This document shows positions 18,058 to 26,394 of a stretch of 40,899 bases of DNA, in pieces (the first letter of the stretch is position 1; the number at the start of each line of letters is the position of its first letter). The DNA comes from Gracilibacter sp. (GTDB taxonomy: Bacteria; Bacillota; Desulfitobacteriia; Desulfitobacteriales; Syntrophobotulaceae). The notes under the pieces were generated by a model. The model searched no databases. It was given only the letters and a program-made list of their open reading frames with translations, and was not told the origin of the DNA. The DNA lies in NCBI GenBank assembly GCA_024637055.1, contig JAGXFZ010000018.1, forward strand, positions 1 through 40,899, written 5' to 3'. The position numbers were made by a program, and so were the translations under genes.

Positions 18058-18180
18058 ATATACTCCTCCTTTATTATCTAGTTGATTTATTTATATTATT
18101 GTTAATAACCATAAAGATTATAACACAATAGATAGTTGGTTAAATTACTTGTGAAAAAACATGATAGGATAGGGCGTTTT

Positions 18181-18996
18181 ATGAGAGATGAACATCAGCC
18201 AAAGAATTGGCAAGATAAATTATACATTATAATATTCAAAGCTGATACGAAAGCAGGAAAAGTTTTTGATATAGCCCTTCTTATACTTATCGTTATTAGT
18301 ATCATATCTATAAGTATGGAATCGATAGCAAGTATTAATCAAGTGTATAATGTGCTATTATCTTATATTGAATGGATAATTACATTAATCTTTACTATTG
18401 AATATTTCACGAGAATAATTATTGTGAAAGATAAGCGTAAATATTTATTAAGCTTTTACGGCATAATTGATTTACTTGCTATCTTACCTACATATCTTAG
18501 CTTGTTTATTCCCGGAACGCAATTTGCCTTAGTTTTAAGAATTTTCCGTTTGCTCAGGGTATTTAGAGTTTTAAGCCTAGGGAGGTATGTTGGAGAATCA
18601 TATGTTCTTTGGAACGCTCTGAAGGCCAGCAAGTATAAGATTACAGTTTTCCTCGAAGGTGTCTTAGTAGTGGTAGTAATCATCGGGACTATGATGTATC
18701 TTATCGAGGGCGAAGCAAGTGGCTTCAATAGTATACCTCATTCGATATATTGGTCTATTGTAACTCTGACTACAGTAGGCTTCGGCGATATTGCTCCGAT
18801 CACTCCTATAGGAAGATTTGTGGCCTCATTCCTTATGCTACTTGGATATGGTGTTATCGCTGTTCCGACGGGTATCGTCTCTGCTGAGTTATCTAGGCCC
18901 AGATCCAAACATCTACTCTGTAACAACTGTAAAAAAACGATAGAGGCTCATGACGATCAGTTTTGTAAGTATTGTGGGAATCAATTGTTATCATAA
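18181..18996 (+). CDS. Voltage-gated potassium channel (Kv type) with C-terminal zinc ribbon
   Basis: This 271-aa protein has six TM helices. S1 starts near residue 30 (FDIALLILIVISII), S4 carries regularly spaced arginines (LRIFRLLRVFRVLSLGR, near 118-134) and the pore has the selectivity filter TLTTVGFGDIAP (near 195-206). The C-terminal tail is a zinc ribbon (CNNCKK and CKYCGN, near 247-268) in place of a large RCK domain. The ATG at 18181 follows AGGATAGGG and gives the usual N-terminus. The open frame starts at TTG 18136 without a clear signal. It is divergent from the CvfB gene. Ion selectivity is predicted from the filter alone. Confidence 0.9.
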   Translation: MRDEHQPKNWQDKLYIIIFKADTKAGKVFDIALLILIVISIISISMESIASINQVYNVLLSYIEWIITLIFTIEYFTRIIIVKDKRKYLLSFYGIIDLLAILPTYLSLFIPGTQFALVLRIFRLLRVFRVLSLGRYVGESYVLWNALKASKYKITVFLEGVLVVVVIIGTMMYLIEGEASGFNSIPHSIYWSIVTLTTVGFGDIAPITPIGRFVASFLMLLGYGVIAVPTGIVSAELSRPRSKHLLCNNCKKTIEAHDDQFCKYCGNQLLS

Positions 18997-19054
18997 GTAA
19001 TACACAAACATAAAATAACGAACTAGAAATAAAGTTAGGAAACGGGGAGGTTGT

Positions 19055-20332
19055 ATGGCAAATAATTTTGAAGGTCAAAACTATGAAAAACTAGAGAAAC
19101 GGTTGAATAAGTTTCCTCAAAGAGTACCACCTTCGCAAGCTCTCTATCAGATTCTGAGTCATTTATTCAGTGAAAAAGAGGCTGGCTTGGTAGCCCAACT
19201 TCCTATTAAACCATTTACTATCAAATCTGCTAGTCGAATCTGGAAGATGGAAGAGGTAGAAGCACGAAAAATTCTAGATGAACTAGCCTCAAGAGCAATA
19301 CTGTTGGACCTTGATAATAATGGGGAACAGCAATATATATTACCTCCACCGATGGCCGGTTTCTTTGAATTTTCACTAATGAGAATAAGAAAAGATATAG
19401 ATCAAAAAGCATTGAGCGAACTCTTATATCAATATTTAAATATCGAAGAGGATTTTATCAAAGATTTATTTTTGGGCAGTGAAACTAGGTTAGGTCGTGT
19501 ATTTGTTCAGGAGCCTGTACTTACTAATGAAGGTGCAATTCATATCTTAGATTATGAAAAGGCTAGCAATGTAATTAGAGAGTCATCCCATATAGGTATC
19601 GGTATGTGCTATTGTCGTCAGAAGATGGATCATATAAATCTTGGGTGTGAAGCCCCTAAAAATGTATGTATGACTTTTAACAGTGCGGCAGCATCTTTGA
19701 TTAAGCACGGTCATGCGCGGCAGGTGGAGGTACCTGAAGCACTAAGCATCCTAGCAGAATGCCAGGAAAAAAACTTAGTACAGTGCGGTGAAAACGCAAG
19801 AGATAAAGTAAGCTTTATTTGTAACTGTTGCGGTTGCTGTTGTGAAGGATTAATAGCAGTCAAAAAATTTGGACTGATGCAGCCGCTACATACTACTAAT
19901 TATTTTCCATATATAGATGAACAGAGATGCTCTGGATGCGGAAAATGTGTCAAATCATGTCCCATCGATGCGATAGAGATCGTTCCTTCTAAGACTTACG
20001 AAGAGAAAAAAAATAAAATTGCACAAATTAATTTAGATGTCTGCTTAGGCTGTGGCATTTGTGTCAGATCTTGTAGTTTCCAAAGCATGTATTTAAAGCG
20101 ACGCGAGCACCAAATTATCACTCCTGCTAACTCCGTTCATCGAACGGTACTGATGGCTATCGAAAAAGGTTTGCTCCAAAACCTTATCTTTGATAACCAG
20201 GCACTAGCTAGTCATCGGGCAATGGCAGCCATACTTTCAGCGATTCTTAAGATGCCACCTATTAAACAGATAATGGCTAGCAAACAAATGAAGTCTGTTT
20301 ACTTAGAACGATTGCTCTCACAAGTGAAGTGA
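19055..20332 (+). CDS. 4Fe-4S ferredoxin-type protein with N-terminal helix-turn-helix-like domain
   Basis: This 425-aa protein starts with a winged-helix-like region (about residues 20-110, including KSASRIWKMEEVEARKILDE and ending in PPPMAGFFEF). A central cysteine-rich part follows (CYCRQ near 187, CEAPKNVC near 200, then CNCCGCCCEG near 258). Two classic 4Fe-4S motifs come next, CSGCGKCVKSCPIDA near 292 and CLGCGICVRSC near 329, and the tail is helical. Such proteins occur in anaerobes and are annotated only as ferredoxins. Electron transfer is likely; the extra cysteines suggest a third cluster or metal site. ATG 19055 follows GGGGAGG at 5 nt. It stands alone. Physiological partners unknown. 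Confidence 0.83.
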   Translation: MANNFEGQNYEKLEKRLNKFPQRVPPSQALYQILSHLFSEKEAGLVAQLPIKPFTIKSASRIWKMEEVEARKILDELASRAILLDLDNNGEQQYILPPPMAGFFEFSLMRIRKDIDQKALSELLYQYLNIEEDFIKDLFLGSETRLGRVFVQEPVLTNEGAIHILDYEKASNVIRESSHIGIGMCYCRQKMDHINLGCEAPKNVCMTFNSAAASLIKHGHARQVEVPEALSILAECQEKNLVQCGENARDKVSFICNCCGCCCEGLIAVKKFGLMQPLHTTNYFPYIDEQRCSGCGKCVKSCPIDAIEIVPSKTYEEKKNKIAQINLDVCLGCGICVRSCSFQSMYLKRREHQIITPANSVHRTVLMAIEKGLLQNLIFDNQALASHRAMAAILSAILKMPPIKQIMASKQMKSVYLERLLSQVK

Positions 20333-20345
20333 AGTTAAATGTAGG

Positions 20346-20379
20346 ATAAAAAAAACACCTACATATAAATATAGGTGTT
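20346..20379 (-). terminator. Terminator of the 41-aa protein gene
   Basis: On the minus strand the hairpin (AACACCTA, 20354-20361, with TAGGTGTT, 20372-20379) is followed by a run of eight T residues. On the plus strand it has no T tail, so it belongs to the minus-strand unit. Confidence 0.85.
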
Positions 20380-20407
20380 GGTTCTATACAACGTGACTTT
20401 TAATATA

Positions 20408-20533
20408 TTAGCGAGTATATTTACCGATCGCAAGTTTTGTAGCGCGAGCTTTGTGGATAAGACAGTTTAATGTTATTGCAGTCATTGGGCTGTCTTTTGA
20501 AACTTTTTCGGGACATACGTTTTCTTTTGGCAT
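20408..20533 (-). CDS. Small 41-aa protein of unknown function
   Basis: I do not recognise this protein. The reading frame begins MPKENVCPEKV and ends AIGKYTR, with two cysteines (7 and 24), one His and a basic C-terminal half. Support for translation is an AGGAAGTGAG Shine-Dalgarno 6 nt before the ATG at 20533, a TATAAT-like box (about 20579-20584, minus strand) about 45 nt upstream and a dedicated terminator 29 nt after the stop. It forms its own monocistronic unit between the Fe-S protein gene and the ABC exporter. No TM segment or signal peptide is visible. Confidence 0.65.
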   Translation of the reverse strand: MPKENVCPEKVSKDSPMTAITLNCLIHKARATKLAIGKYTR

Positions 20534-20745
20534 GTTATCTCACTTCCTTGTAACTAGTGAATTTCTTAACTAATGCAATTATACTACATAAACTTAAAAA
20601 AAAGAACGGAATAAACAAAAAATTAATCTAAAGTTAACATTAGATTTTAAAGAAGGATAATTTCTTTAAAGATTCTTAAAATATTATATATTCAGTAAAT
20701 TTAAAATACCACGTATTTAAAAATATATTTGTTAAATTTCAAGTA
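20534..20745. other. AT-rich intergenic region
   Basis: The region is very AT-rich, with long A and T runs. Apart from the possible -10 box (TATAAT on the minus strand, 20579-20584) of the 41-aa gene, I see no gene or clear repeat. Confidence 0.5.
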
Positions 20746-21552
20746 TCACTTGATAAGTTTGTTCTTAACCATAATTAAAGGGATTCGTAGGGTGATTAAT
20801 GCTACCACGGTTAGCCAAATTAGGTGACCAATAAGATCCCACGCTACTTGTCCCAAAACTAGGGGACGAATAATAGCAACCGTATGATATAGGGGAGTTA
20901 AGCCAGGGAGAAATTGAAGTCCTATCGGTAAGCTTTCAATTGGGAAAAAAACTCCAGAAAACAGAAACATTGGAGAGATAAACAAGGTGAAGAAATAACC
21001 GAAGGAGTCATAGTTGGGGGCAATACTTGTCCATATCAAGGAAAGATTTGAGAATATTAAGGCCATTAAGGTAAGTGGTAGGATTAGCATTAGCGACAAG
21101 GGTGATTTAACTATACCAAAGAAAATTACCACCAGAAAAAATACCAGTCCATAAATAACCCCTTTGAAAGTTCCGTAGAGTATTTCTCCGAAAACGATAT
21201 CATCCATACTTACTGGAGTAACCACGATCCCATGAAAGATTTTTTCGTGTCCCATCCTGGCAAAACTGCTATAGGTCATCTCATAAGTAGTTGCAAACAT
21301 AGCAGAAGAAGCGATGAGAGCAGGAGCAAGGAATTCTAAATAGGTCAGCCCATTAATTTGACTAATATATACCCCTAGACCAAAACCCATTGCCCAAAGG
21401 TAAAGCATGGGTTCTAGAAAATTAAACATTAGATTGGCTTTCCATGTTTTGCGAAAGACTCTGAGATTACGACTAAAAACATTTAATGATAATTTTAAGT
21501 TAATATCAGGTTTGGTTAGCATATTTCTTAAAAGACTTTTAATAGTTGCCAT
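20746..21552 (-). CDS. ABC-2 type transporter permease (NodJ/DrrB-like)
   Basis: This 268-aa membrane subunit of an ABC exporter has about six TM helices, with NFLEPMLYLWAMGFGLG near residue 40 and the ABC-2 signature region FLFSGVFFPIESLPIG near 190. The start at 21552 has GGAGG 8 nt before it, placed inside the end of the ATPase gene. The open frame extends upstream only because it overlaps that gene. It overlaps the ATPase gene by 14 nt, which implies coupled translation. Relatives export polysaccharides, Nod factors or drugs. The substrate cannot be inferred. Confidence 0.88.
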   Translation of the reverse strand: MATIKSLLRNMLTKPDINLKLSLNVFSRNLRVFRKTWKANLMFNFLEPMLYLWAMGFGLGVYISQINGLTYLEFLAPALIASSAMFATTYEMTYSSFARMGHEKIFHGIVVTPVSMDDIVFGEILYGTFKGVIYGLVFFLVVIFFGIVKSPLSLMLILPLTLMALIFSNLSLIWTSIAPNYDSFGYFFTLFISPMFLFSGVFFPIESLPIGLQFLPGLTPLYHTVAIIRPLVLGQVAWDLIGHLIWLTVVALITLRIPLIMVKNKLIK

Positions 21553-22546
21553 TCTGATAGCCTCCATGTTCTGTAGGAACTGTCTCATGAGGATCACTTG
21601 TATCCAACGTCTTACCTGTGAGTTTAAGGAAAACATCTTCAAGATTTGTGGGGCGAAGTCTTTGATAACTTGGAATGATTTTATTATTGGCAAAAAATGT
21701 TGTTATCTTATCCGTTAAAGCTTGACCTTGATCTGAAAAGAGGATGAGAGTATTGCCAATCTTTTGGGAGGTTTTGAGTAGGGGAGAACACCATTGTTCT
21801 ATCTTGTTATACCACTGAGCCTCAATCTCTAGCTCTAAAGCAAACTGACCGACATGGGTCTCGATAAGGTTAAAAGGTGTACCTTCAGCAAGAATACTTC
21901 CAGCGTTTATTATCATGAGACGATCACAAAGCTGACTGGCTTCTTCTAGATAATGGGTTGTAAGGAGCATAGTTGTACCTTTTTCCTTTAACTGTCTAAG
22001 ACGCTGCCAAACAATGTGTCTAGCATAAGGGTCCAGTCCTGTAGTTGGTTCATCAAGAATAAGAAGTTCAGGCTGATTGATAAGAGCACGTCCGATTGTT
22101 AAGCGTCGCTTCATTCCCCCAGAGAGTTCTTGGACAACAGAGTCTGCTTTAGCAGATAAATCCATAAAATCTAGTATATCAGCACTACGTTGAAACGCAG
22201 TAGCAGGTTGGATGCTAAAATAAGTAGCGTAAACGAGAAGGTTTTCTCGTACTGTCAATTCTGGATCAAGGTTATCATCCTGAGCAACTACTCCAAGCTG
22301 AGCCTTAATCTTACGAGCTTCAGTTTCGATATCTTGGCCTAAAACTAGAAGTTTCCCTTCTGTAAGTGGAGAGAAACCGAAAATCATACTGGCAATAGAA
22401 GTTTTACCTGCTCCATTAGGACCTAAAAGTCCAAAACACTCCCCACGAGAGACAGAAAAATTCACTCCATTGACAGCAGTGAATGTACCGAAACATTTAG
22501 TCAAATTTTTGGCATGGATAACTTTATTCTTAGTATCATTTGCCAT
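21539..22546 (-). CDS. ABC transporter ATP-binding protein (NodI/DrrA-like)
   Basis: This 335-aa ATPase is the partner of the downstream permease. It has Walker A GPNGAGKTS (near 44), a Q-loop AQDDNLDPEL (near 90), signature LSGGMKRRL (near 142), Walker B LLILDEPTTGLDP (near 162) and a switch His in LLTTHYLEEA. A C-terminal domain of about 100 residues follows, as in the DrrA/NodI exporters. ATG 22546 is preceded by GGAGG at 10 nt. Together with the permease it makes a two-gene export operon on the minus strand, divergent from the DUF2062 gene. Confidence 0.92.
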   Translation of the reverse strand: MANDTKNKVIHAKNLTKCFGTFTAVNGVNFSVSRGECFGLLGPNGAGKTSIASMIFGFSPLTEGKLLVLGQDIETEARKIKAQLGVVAQDDNLDPELTVRENLLVYATYFSIQPATAFQRSADILDFMDLSAKADSVVQELSGGMKRRLTIGRALINQPELLILDEPTTGLDPYARHIVWQRLRQLKEKGTTMLLTTHYLEEASQLCDRLMIINAGSILAEGTPFNLIETHVGQFALELEIEAQWYNKIEQWCSPLLKTSQKIGNTLILFSDQGQALTDKITTFFANNKIIPSYQRLRPTNLEDVFLKLTGKTLDTSDPHETVPTEHGGYQNGNY

Positions 22547-22756
22547 GAAGTAATTCCTCCGAATAACCTGAAATCTACGCTTAACATTAACAAATACATC
22601 TTAGAAGTGCAAGTAACATGATGCTTAAGAAAAATATATTTGGTAAGTAATGAAAATACAAATCAAAAAGTTACAAATACCAAAATATAATTGTTTTAGT
22701 TCTCTTAAAGTAATGATAGAATGGTATAGTTATAGAATAATTAAGGGTGAAATAAA

Positions 22757-23275
22757 TTGAAATTACGGAACTTACGAACAGAATTGGTCAAAATATTGCA
22801 CCTTGAAGATACGCCTAATGCTATAGCATTGAGTGTTGCTATCGGAGTGTTTTGGAACTTCATACCCACAATAGGACTTGGAGTATTTGTATCCATTTTT
22901 TTTGCTAGGTTGCTAAAGGTTAGGGTTGTAATCGCAGCCACAGCCAACCTTTGTACGGGTTTTTTCATTCCCTTCTTTTACACCTTAAATTTGATTACGG
23001 GTAGGATATTAACAGGTTTTAATTTCAATCTTGAACAAATAGAAGGTGAACTGGGTAGTTCGATTGATAAATCGGTAACTGGTATCGAAGAAGTAATCGT
23101 TAACCCAAAGTTATATTTTTTTTATGATAAGATTCACTCTCTTTCAGCTGATTTTGTTATCGGTTCTATTGCAAATGCTTTTTTAGCAGCAGGACTGATA
23201 TATGTAATCCTTTGGTTTGTTATTAAGAATAGAAAGAAATATAAAATGCACAAAAATAAGCATGTAGATTGTTAA
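22757..23275 (+). CDS. DUF2062 membrane protein
   Basis: This 172-aa protein has a DUF2062 domain. After a short amphipathic start comes LHLEDTPNAIALSVAIGVFW, then two or three TM helices (about residues 30-90) and a C-terminal TM helix (about 137-158) before a Lys-rich tail. The family is found in many bacteria and its function is unknown. TTG 22757 lies 7 nt after AAGGGTG. The following PabC-like gene begins 20 nt downstream at the earliest, so they may be cotranscribed. Confidence 0.8.
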   Translation: MKLRNLRTELVKILHLEDTPNAIALSVAIGVFWNFIPTIGLGVFVSIFFARLLKVRVVIAATANLCTGFFIPFFYTLNLITGRILTGFNFNLEQIEGELGSSIDKSVTGIEEVIVNPKLYFFYDKIHSLSADFVIGSIANAFLAAGLIYVILWFVIKNRKKYKMHKNKHVDC

Positions 23276-23294
23276 TCGTGGTAATGCTCCAGAA

Positions 23295-24146
23295 GTGGTA
23301 TTAGCATTGGCGAAACAGCTTTTGGATATTTTGGGGGCACCGACTAAAATGACTAAGATAGCACTCGATGGAAACGATCGCCTTTTTCTTTTCGGTTATG
23401 GATTATTTGAAACTTTAAAAGTTACTTCTTTAGGGATAGAACTACTTGATTCCCATTGGCAAAGGATGAATCAAGGTAGTCAACTGTTAAGCCTTAGTAT
23501 TCCAACATATCAAGAATGGATAGAGCAGATAAACAATTTCATTAGTCAGCGAACTTATGAATATCCGTACGCCCTACGGGTTACGCTAAGTGGTGGCTCT
23601 CCAACTCTAGGCATACAGCCTCAACTGTACTTTAATACACGGGAAATTCCATACACATTAGATGATTATGAACAAGGATTCAGAGTTGTCTTTTTGTCTA
23701 CAGCTCGTTCAGAAAATTCCATACTGACTAAAATAAAATCGACTAACTATTTAGAAAACATCTTAGCTAGAGAAGAAGCTCTCAAATCTCATGCCCAGGA
23801 AGGTTTATGGACGAATACCCAAGGATATATCACCGAAGGTACAATAAGTAATGTATTCTTCATTAAAAATAATGTTCTTTATACACCCTCGTTGGAGTGT
23901 GGTTGTTTAGCTGGAACAAGACGTAATGTCGTTTTGCAGTTAGCTTCGGATTTAGGTATCTCAGTTCAGGAAGGAAAGTACCAATCCTCATTGTTTAAAG
24001 AAGCAGACCATGTCTTCTTGACCAATGCTTTGATGGGTATAATGCCGGTGTCGCATATTGACTCTCAACTTAAGAATATTCAAAGTACTATGTTAAAAAC
24101 ACTTATAGATGGATATAACAAGCATGTTAAGAGACTGACTGGTTAG
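23295..24146 (+). CDS. pabC: Class IV aminotransferase fold enzyme, probable aminodeoxychorismate lyase
   Basis: This PLP enzyme would make 4-aminobenzoate for folate, or act as a branched-chain/D-amino acid aminotransferase. Seen are the N-terminal LFLFGYGLFETLKV, a Lys in the KIKSTNYLENILAREEA segment (the PLP Lys in this family), TEGTISNVFFIKNNVLYTP and the end motif SLECGCLAGTRRNVV. The YGLFET and CGCLAGT elements favour PabC over BCAT. The start is uncertain: GTG 23295 has no ribosome binding site, while ATG 23349 has GGGGG 11 nt before it and fits the family N-terminus better, though it is slightly short. No other folate genes are nearby. Confidence 0.75.
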   Translation: MVLALAKQLLDILGAPTKMTKIALDGNDRLFLFGYGLFETLKVTSLGIELLDSHWQRMNQGSQLLSLSIPTYQEWIEQINNFISQRTYEYPYALRVTLSGGSPTLGIQPQLYFNTREIPYTLDDYEQGFRVVFLSTARSENSILTKIKSTNYLENILAREEALKSHAQEGLWTNTQGYITEGTISNVFFIKNNVLYTPSLECGCLAGTRRNVVLQLASDLGISVQEGKYQSSLFKEADHVFLTNALMGIMPVSHIDSQLKNIQSTMLKTLIDGYNKHVKRLTG

Positions 24147-24184
24147 AATTACAATCATCATATTATATACTACTTTATAGAAGC

Positions 24185-24213
24185 TTGACTTAATCTAAGT
24201 TTAGGCTTAAAAT
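24185..24213 (+). promoter_or_regulatory. Promoter of the tetR-ABC transporter operon
   Basis: TTGACT (24185-24190) and TAAAAT (24208-24213) are spaced by 17 nt. Transcription would begin near 24220, at the edge of the operator at 24223-24242. Confidence 0.75.
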
Positions 24214-24222
24214 TTTCTCATT

Positions 24223-24242
24223 AAGTGAATCGGCATTCATTT
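24223..24242. promoter_or_regulatory. Probable TetR operator (copy 1)
   Basis: An inverted repeat TGAAT-CGGC-ATTCA (core 24226-24239), with arms extending to 8 bp with one mismatch, lies just after the predicted start site of the tetR gene. A second copy of the same pattern occupies the same place in front of the binding-protein gene (27391-27410). Autorepression by the adjacent TetR protein is inferred. Confidence 0.65.
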
Positions 24243-24262
24243 TTTGTTAAAGGATGGCTAAT

Positions 24263-24874
24263 ATGGTATATAATAAAACCCAAAGAGTTAAAGATAAGAT
24301 GGACAGTAGGCGAGAAAGAATAATTAAAGCCGCCAGAGAAATATTCACTGAAGATAGTTTTCAAAGTATGTCCATCAAGAGCATAGCTAAGAAAGCAGGT
24401 ATCGCCACAGGAACCTTCTATTTATACTTTACTAATAAGGAAGTTTTAGTAGAAACTGTAGTTCAAGAAATGTACAAAGAACTGATGGGACTGATCAAAG
24501 CAGAAAGGTCTAAATATGAATCTGTTTTTGACAAGCTTCAAACCTCCATGGAAGTCTGTATAAAGGTTTTTATCAGGGAGAAAGGGATAGCCAAACTGCT
24601 TCTCAAACATTTTCCCGAAATCAATATGGCATTTAATAACAAATTCACAGAAATAGAAAAGAGCCTTATTAGCCTTGTAAAGATTGACCTAGATGAATTA
24701 CAGGACCAAGGGCTAATTCCCCAGCAGAATACATATATAAGCGCCACGGCTTTTGTAGGAACTTTCCGCCAAGTTATTTTAAGCTGGCTTCAGGAAGGAC
24801 AACCAGAGAACCTGGAAGAAGCTTGTCAGACACTGATAGAATATAATATGCGTGGTTTAGGTAAAATCTCCTAA
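24263..24874 (+). CDS. TetR/AcrR family transcriptional regulator
   Basis: This 203-aa protein has an N-terminal TetR helix-turn-helix (about residues 15-60) with the standard pattern SIKSIAKKAGIATGTFYLYF followed by NKEVL. A helical ligand-binding C-terminal domain follows. The start is ATG 24263, 5 nt after AAAGGATGG. ATG 24254 lies inside that signal and was rejected. The ABC ATPase gene starts 11 nt after its stop, so the regulator and importer share a transcript. The operator copies at 24223 and 27391 indicate that it controls both this operon and the separate binding-protein gene. The inducing ligand is unknown but is probably the transported compound or a derivative. Confidence 0.9.
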   Translation: MVYNKTQRVKDKMDSRRERIIKAAREIFTEDSFQSMSIKSIAKKAGIATGTFYLYFTNKEVLVETVVQEMYKELMGLIKAERSKYESVFDKLQTSMEVCIKVFIREKGIAKLLLKHFPEINMAFNNKFTEIEKSLISLVKIDLDELQDQGLIPQQNTYISATAFVGTFRQVILSWLQEGQPENLEEACQTLIEYNMRGLGKIS

Positions 24875-24885
24875 GGAATGATGAT

Positions 24886-25635
24886 ATGACGTATTTGGAT
24901 ATACAATCCCTTCAAGTAGATTTTCTACAACAGAATAAAAGTCATAACGTTCTAAATGACGTCAACCTTCAACTCCCTCAAGGGAAGATTGGCGTGATAA
25001 TAGGGCCTTCTGGTTGTGGGAAAAGCACCCTTCTCAATGTTCTAGCTAATCTTAACCAAGAATATCGGGGCAGAGTCAGCATCAATGGCCAACTACCCCT
25101 TGAACATATAGGAACAGCCTTGATCTTACAGGATTATGGGCTTCTTCCGTGGAAGAACGTTTGGAATAATATTCAACTTGGTCTAGAAATAAGAAAGATT
25201 GCCAAAGAAGAAACAAAGACTCGAATCGAAGCAATACTTAAAAAAATGGGAATAGCCGACTTAAAAAAAAGATACCCCGCTCAACTGAGTGGGGGACAGA
25301 AGCAGAGAGTCGCGATTGCCAGATCTCTGGTATTGGAACCAGAACTGCTGTTGATGGACGAACCGTTCTCTTCCTTAGATGCTTTAAATAGAGAAGAGAT
25401 GCAGGATATCCTAATGCAGATATGGCAAGAAACCAATCTCACGATTCTATTAATAACTCACAGTATCGAAGAGGCAGTATTCCTAGGACAGAAGATATTC
25501 GTTATGTCAGCCTGTCCAGGTACCATAATTAAAACTTTTGATAATCAGATAGCGGGAGATTACTCATCCAGGGGTAAAGTGGAGTTCTTAGATATGTGTA
25601 ATACATTACGTTCCTATTTACGAAAGGAGAGTTGA
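24886..25635 (+). CDS. NitT/TauT-type ABC importer ATP-binding protein
   Basis: This 249-aa ATPase belongs to the group that drives uptake of nitrate, taurine, sulfonates or thiamine precursors (SsuB/TauB/ThiZ). Motifs are Walker A GPSGCGKST (near 43), Q-loop LQDYGLLPWKN (near 80), signature LSGGQKQRVAIARSL (near 134), Walker B LLLMDEPFSSLDA (near 155) and switch His THSIEEA. The LPWK pattern after the Q-loop is typical of this group. It starts 11 nt after tetR. The permease gene follows after 3 nt, with its AAAGGAGAG signal inside this gene. Confidence 0.92.
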   Translation: MTYLDIQSLQVDFLQQNKSHNVLNDVNLQLPQGKIGVIIGPSGCGKSTLLNVLANLNQEYRGRVSINGQLPLEHIGTALILQDYGLLPWKNVWNNIQLGLEIRKIAKEETKTRIEAILKKMGIADLKKRYPAQLSGGQKQRVAIARSLVLEPELLLMDEPFSSLDALNREEMQDILMQIWQETNLTILLITHSIEEAVFLGQKIFVMSACPGTIIKTFDNQIAGDYSSRGKVEFLDMCNTLRSYLRKES

Positions 25636-25638
25636 ACC

Positions 25639-26394
25639 ATGCAAATCTCTAGAATCGGATGGAAGACGGTTCAATTCTCTTTGGCTATAATTTTCATCTT
25701 TTTAAGCTGGTGGGTATTGGCACTCCTGCTTGATACTCCTGCTTTCCCACCGCCTTTGCCAGCTTTTGCCAGCTTCTTTCATAGTCTTCAAGGTGACCTA
25801 TTATTGCATTTGCGGATTAGCTTGTACCGTGTTTTAGCCAGCTTAATTCTAGCAGCTACCCTAGCTATTCCTGCTGGACTTTTTCTGGGCAAAAACCCTC
25901 GCCTCGATCAATATATCGCTCCAGTTATTTATCTGACCTATCCTATCCCTAAAGTTGTATTCCTTCCTGTACTTCTTATCCTTCTAGGAATAGGGGATCT
26001 ATCGAAGGTGGTACTTATTGCCTTAATCGTCTTCTATCAGATCTTAGTCACAACCCGTGATGCCTCAAGAAATCTGCAAACAGAATATATTTTATCCATC
26101 AAATCTTTAGGGGCCAACTCCAAAGAACTCTATCAACACGTTTACTTACCTGGATGTTTGCCAGCTATACTAACTTCTTTAAGATTAGGACTGGGTACAG
26201 CTATGGCTGTTTTATTTCTTACCGAAACATATGCTACCTCAACAGGTATTGGATATTTCATTATGTATTCTTGGAGCAGTCTGGCTTATGACAAAATGTT
26301 CGCTGGTATAATTGCCATGGGGCTAATGGGCTTTTTCTTGTATATTTTAATCGACGGCTGCGAAAGATATTTTTGCTCTTGGCTTAACCCTTAA
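25639..26394 (+). CDS. NitT/TauT-type ABC importer permease
   Basis: This 251-aa inner-membrane subunit has about six TM helices. A cytoplasmic EAA-type loop (SLGANSKELYQHVYLPGCLP, about residues 156-175) docks the ATPase. ATG 25639 is preceded by AAAGGAGAG at 6 nt. The last codons converge with menA: the two stop codons share the four bases TTAA (26391-26394). The matching binding protein is not next but beyond menA, at 27430. The substrate class (aromatic or sulfonate-like small anion, thiamine-like) cannot be settled from sequence. Confidence 0.9.
   Translation: MQISRIGWKTVQFSLAIIFIFLSWWVLALLLDTPAFPPPLPAFASFFHSLQGDLLLHLRISLYRVLASLILAATLAIPAGLFLGKNPRLDQYIAPVIYLTYPIPKVVFLPVLLILLGIGDLSKVVLIALIVFYQILVTTRDASRNLQTEYILSIKSLGANSKELYQHVYLPGCLPAILTSLRLGLGTAMAVLFLTETYATSTGIGYFIMYSWSSLAYDKMFAGIIAMGLMGFFLYILIDGCERYFCSWLNP

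Noticed and set aside
21553-21693. Upstream extension of the ABC-2 permease frame
   Set aside because: It lies in the ATPase gene; the good GGAGG site is before the ATG at 21552.
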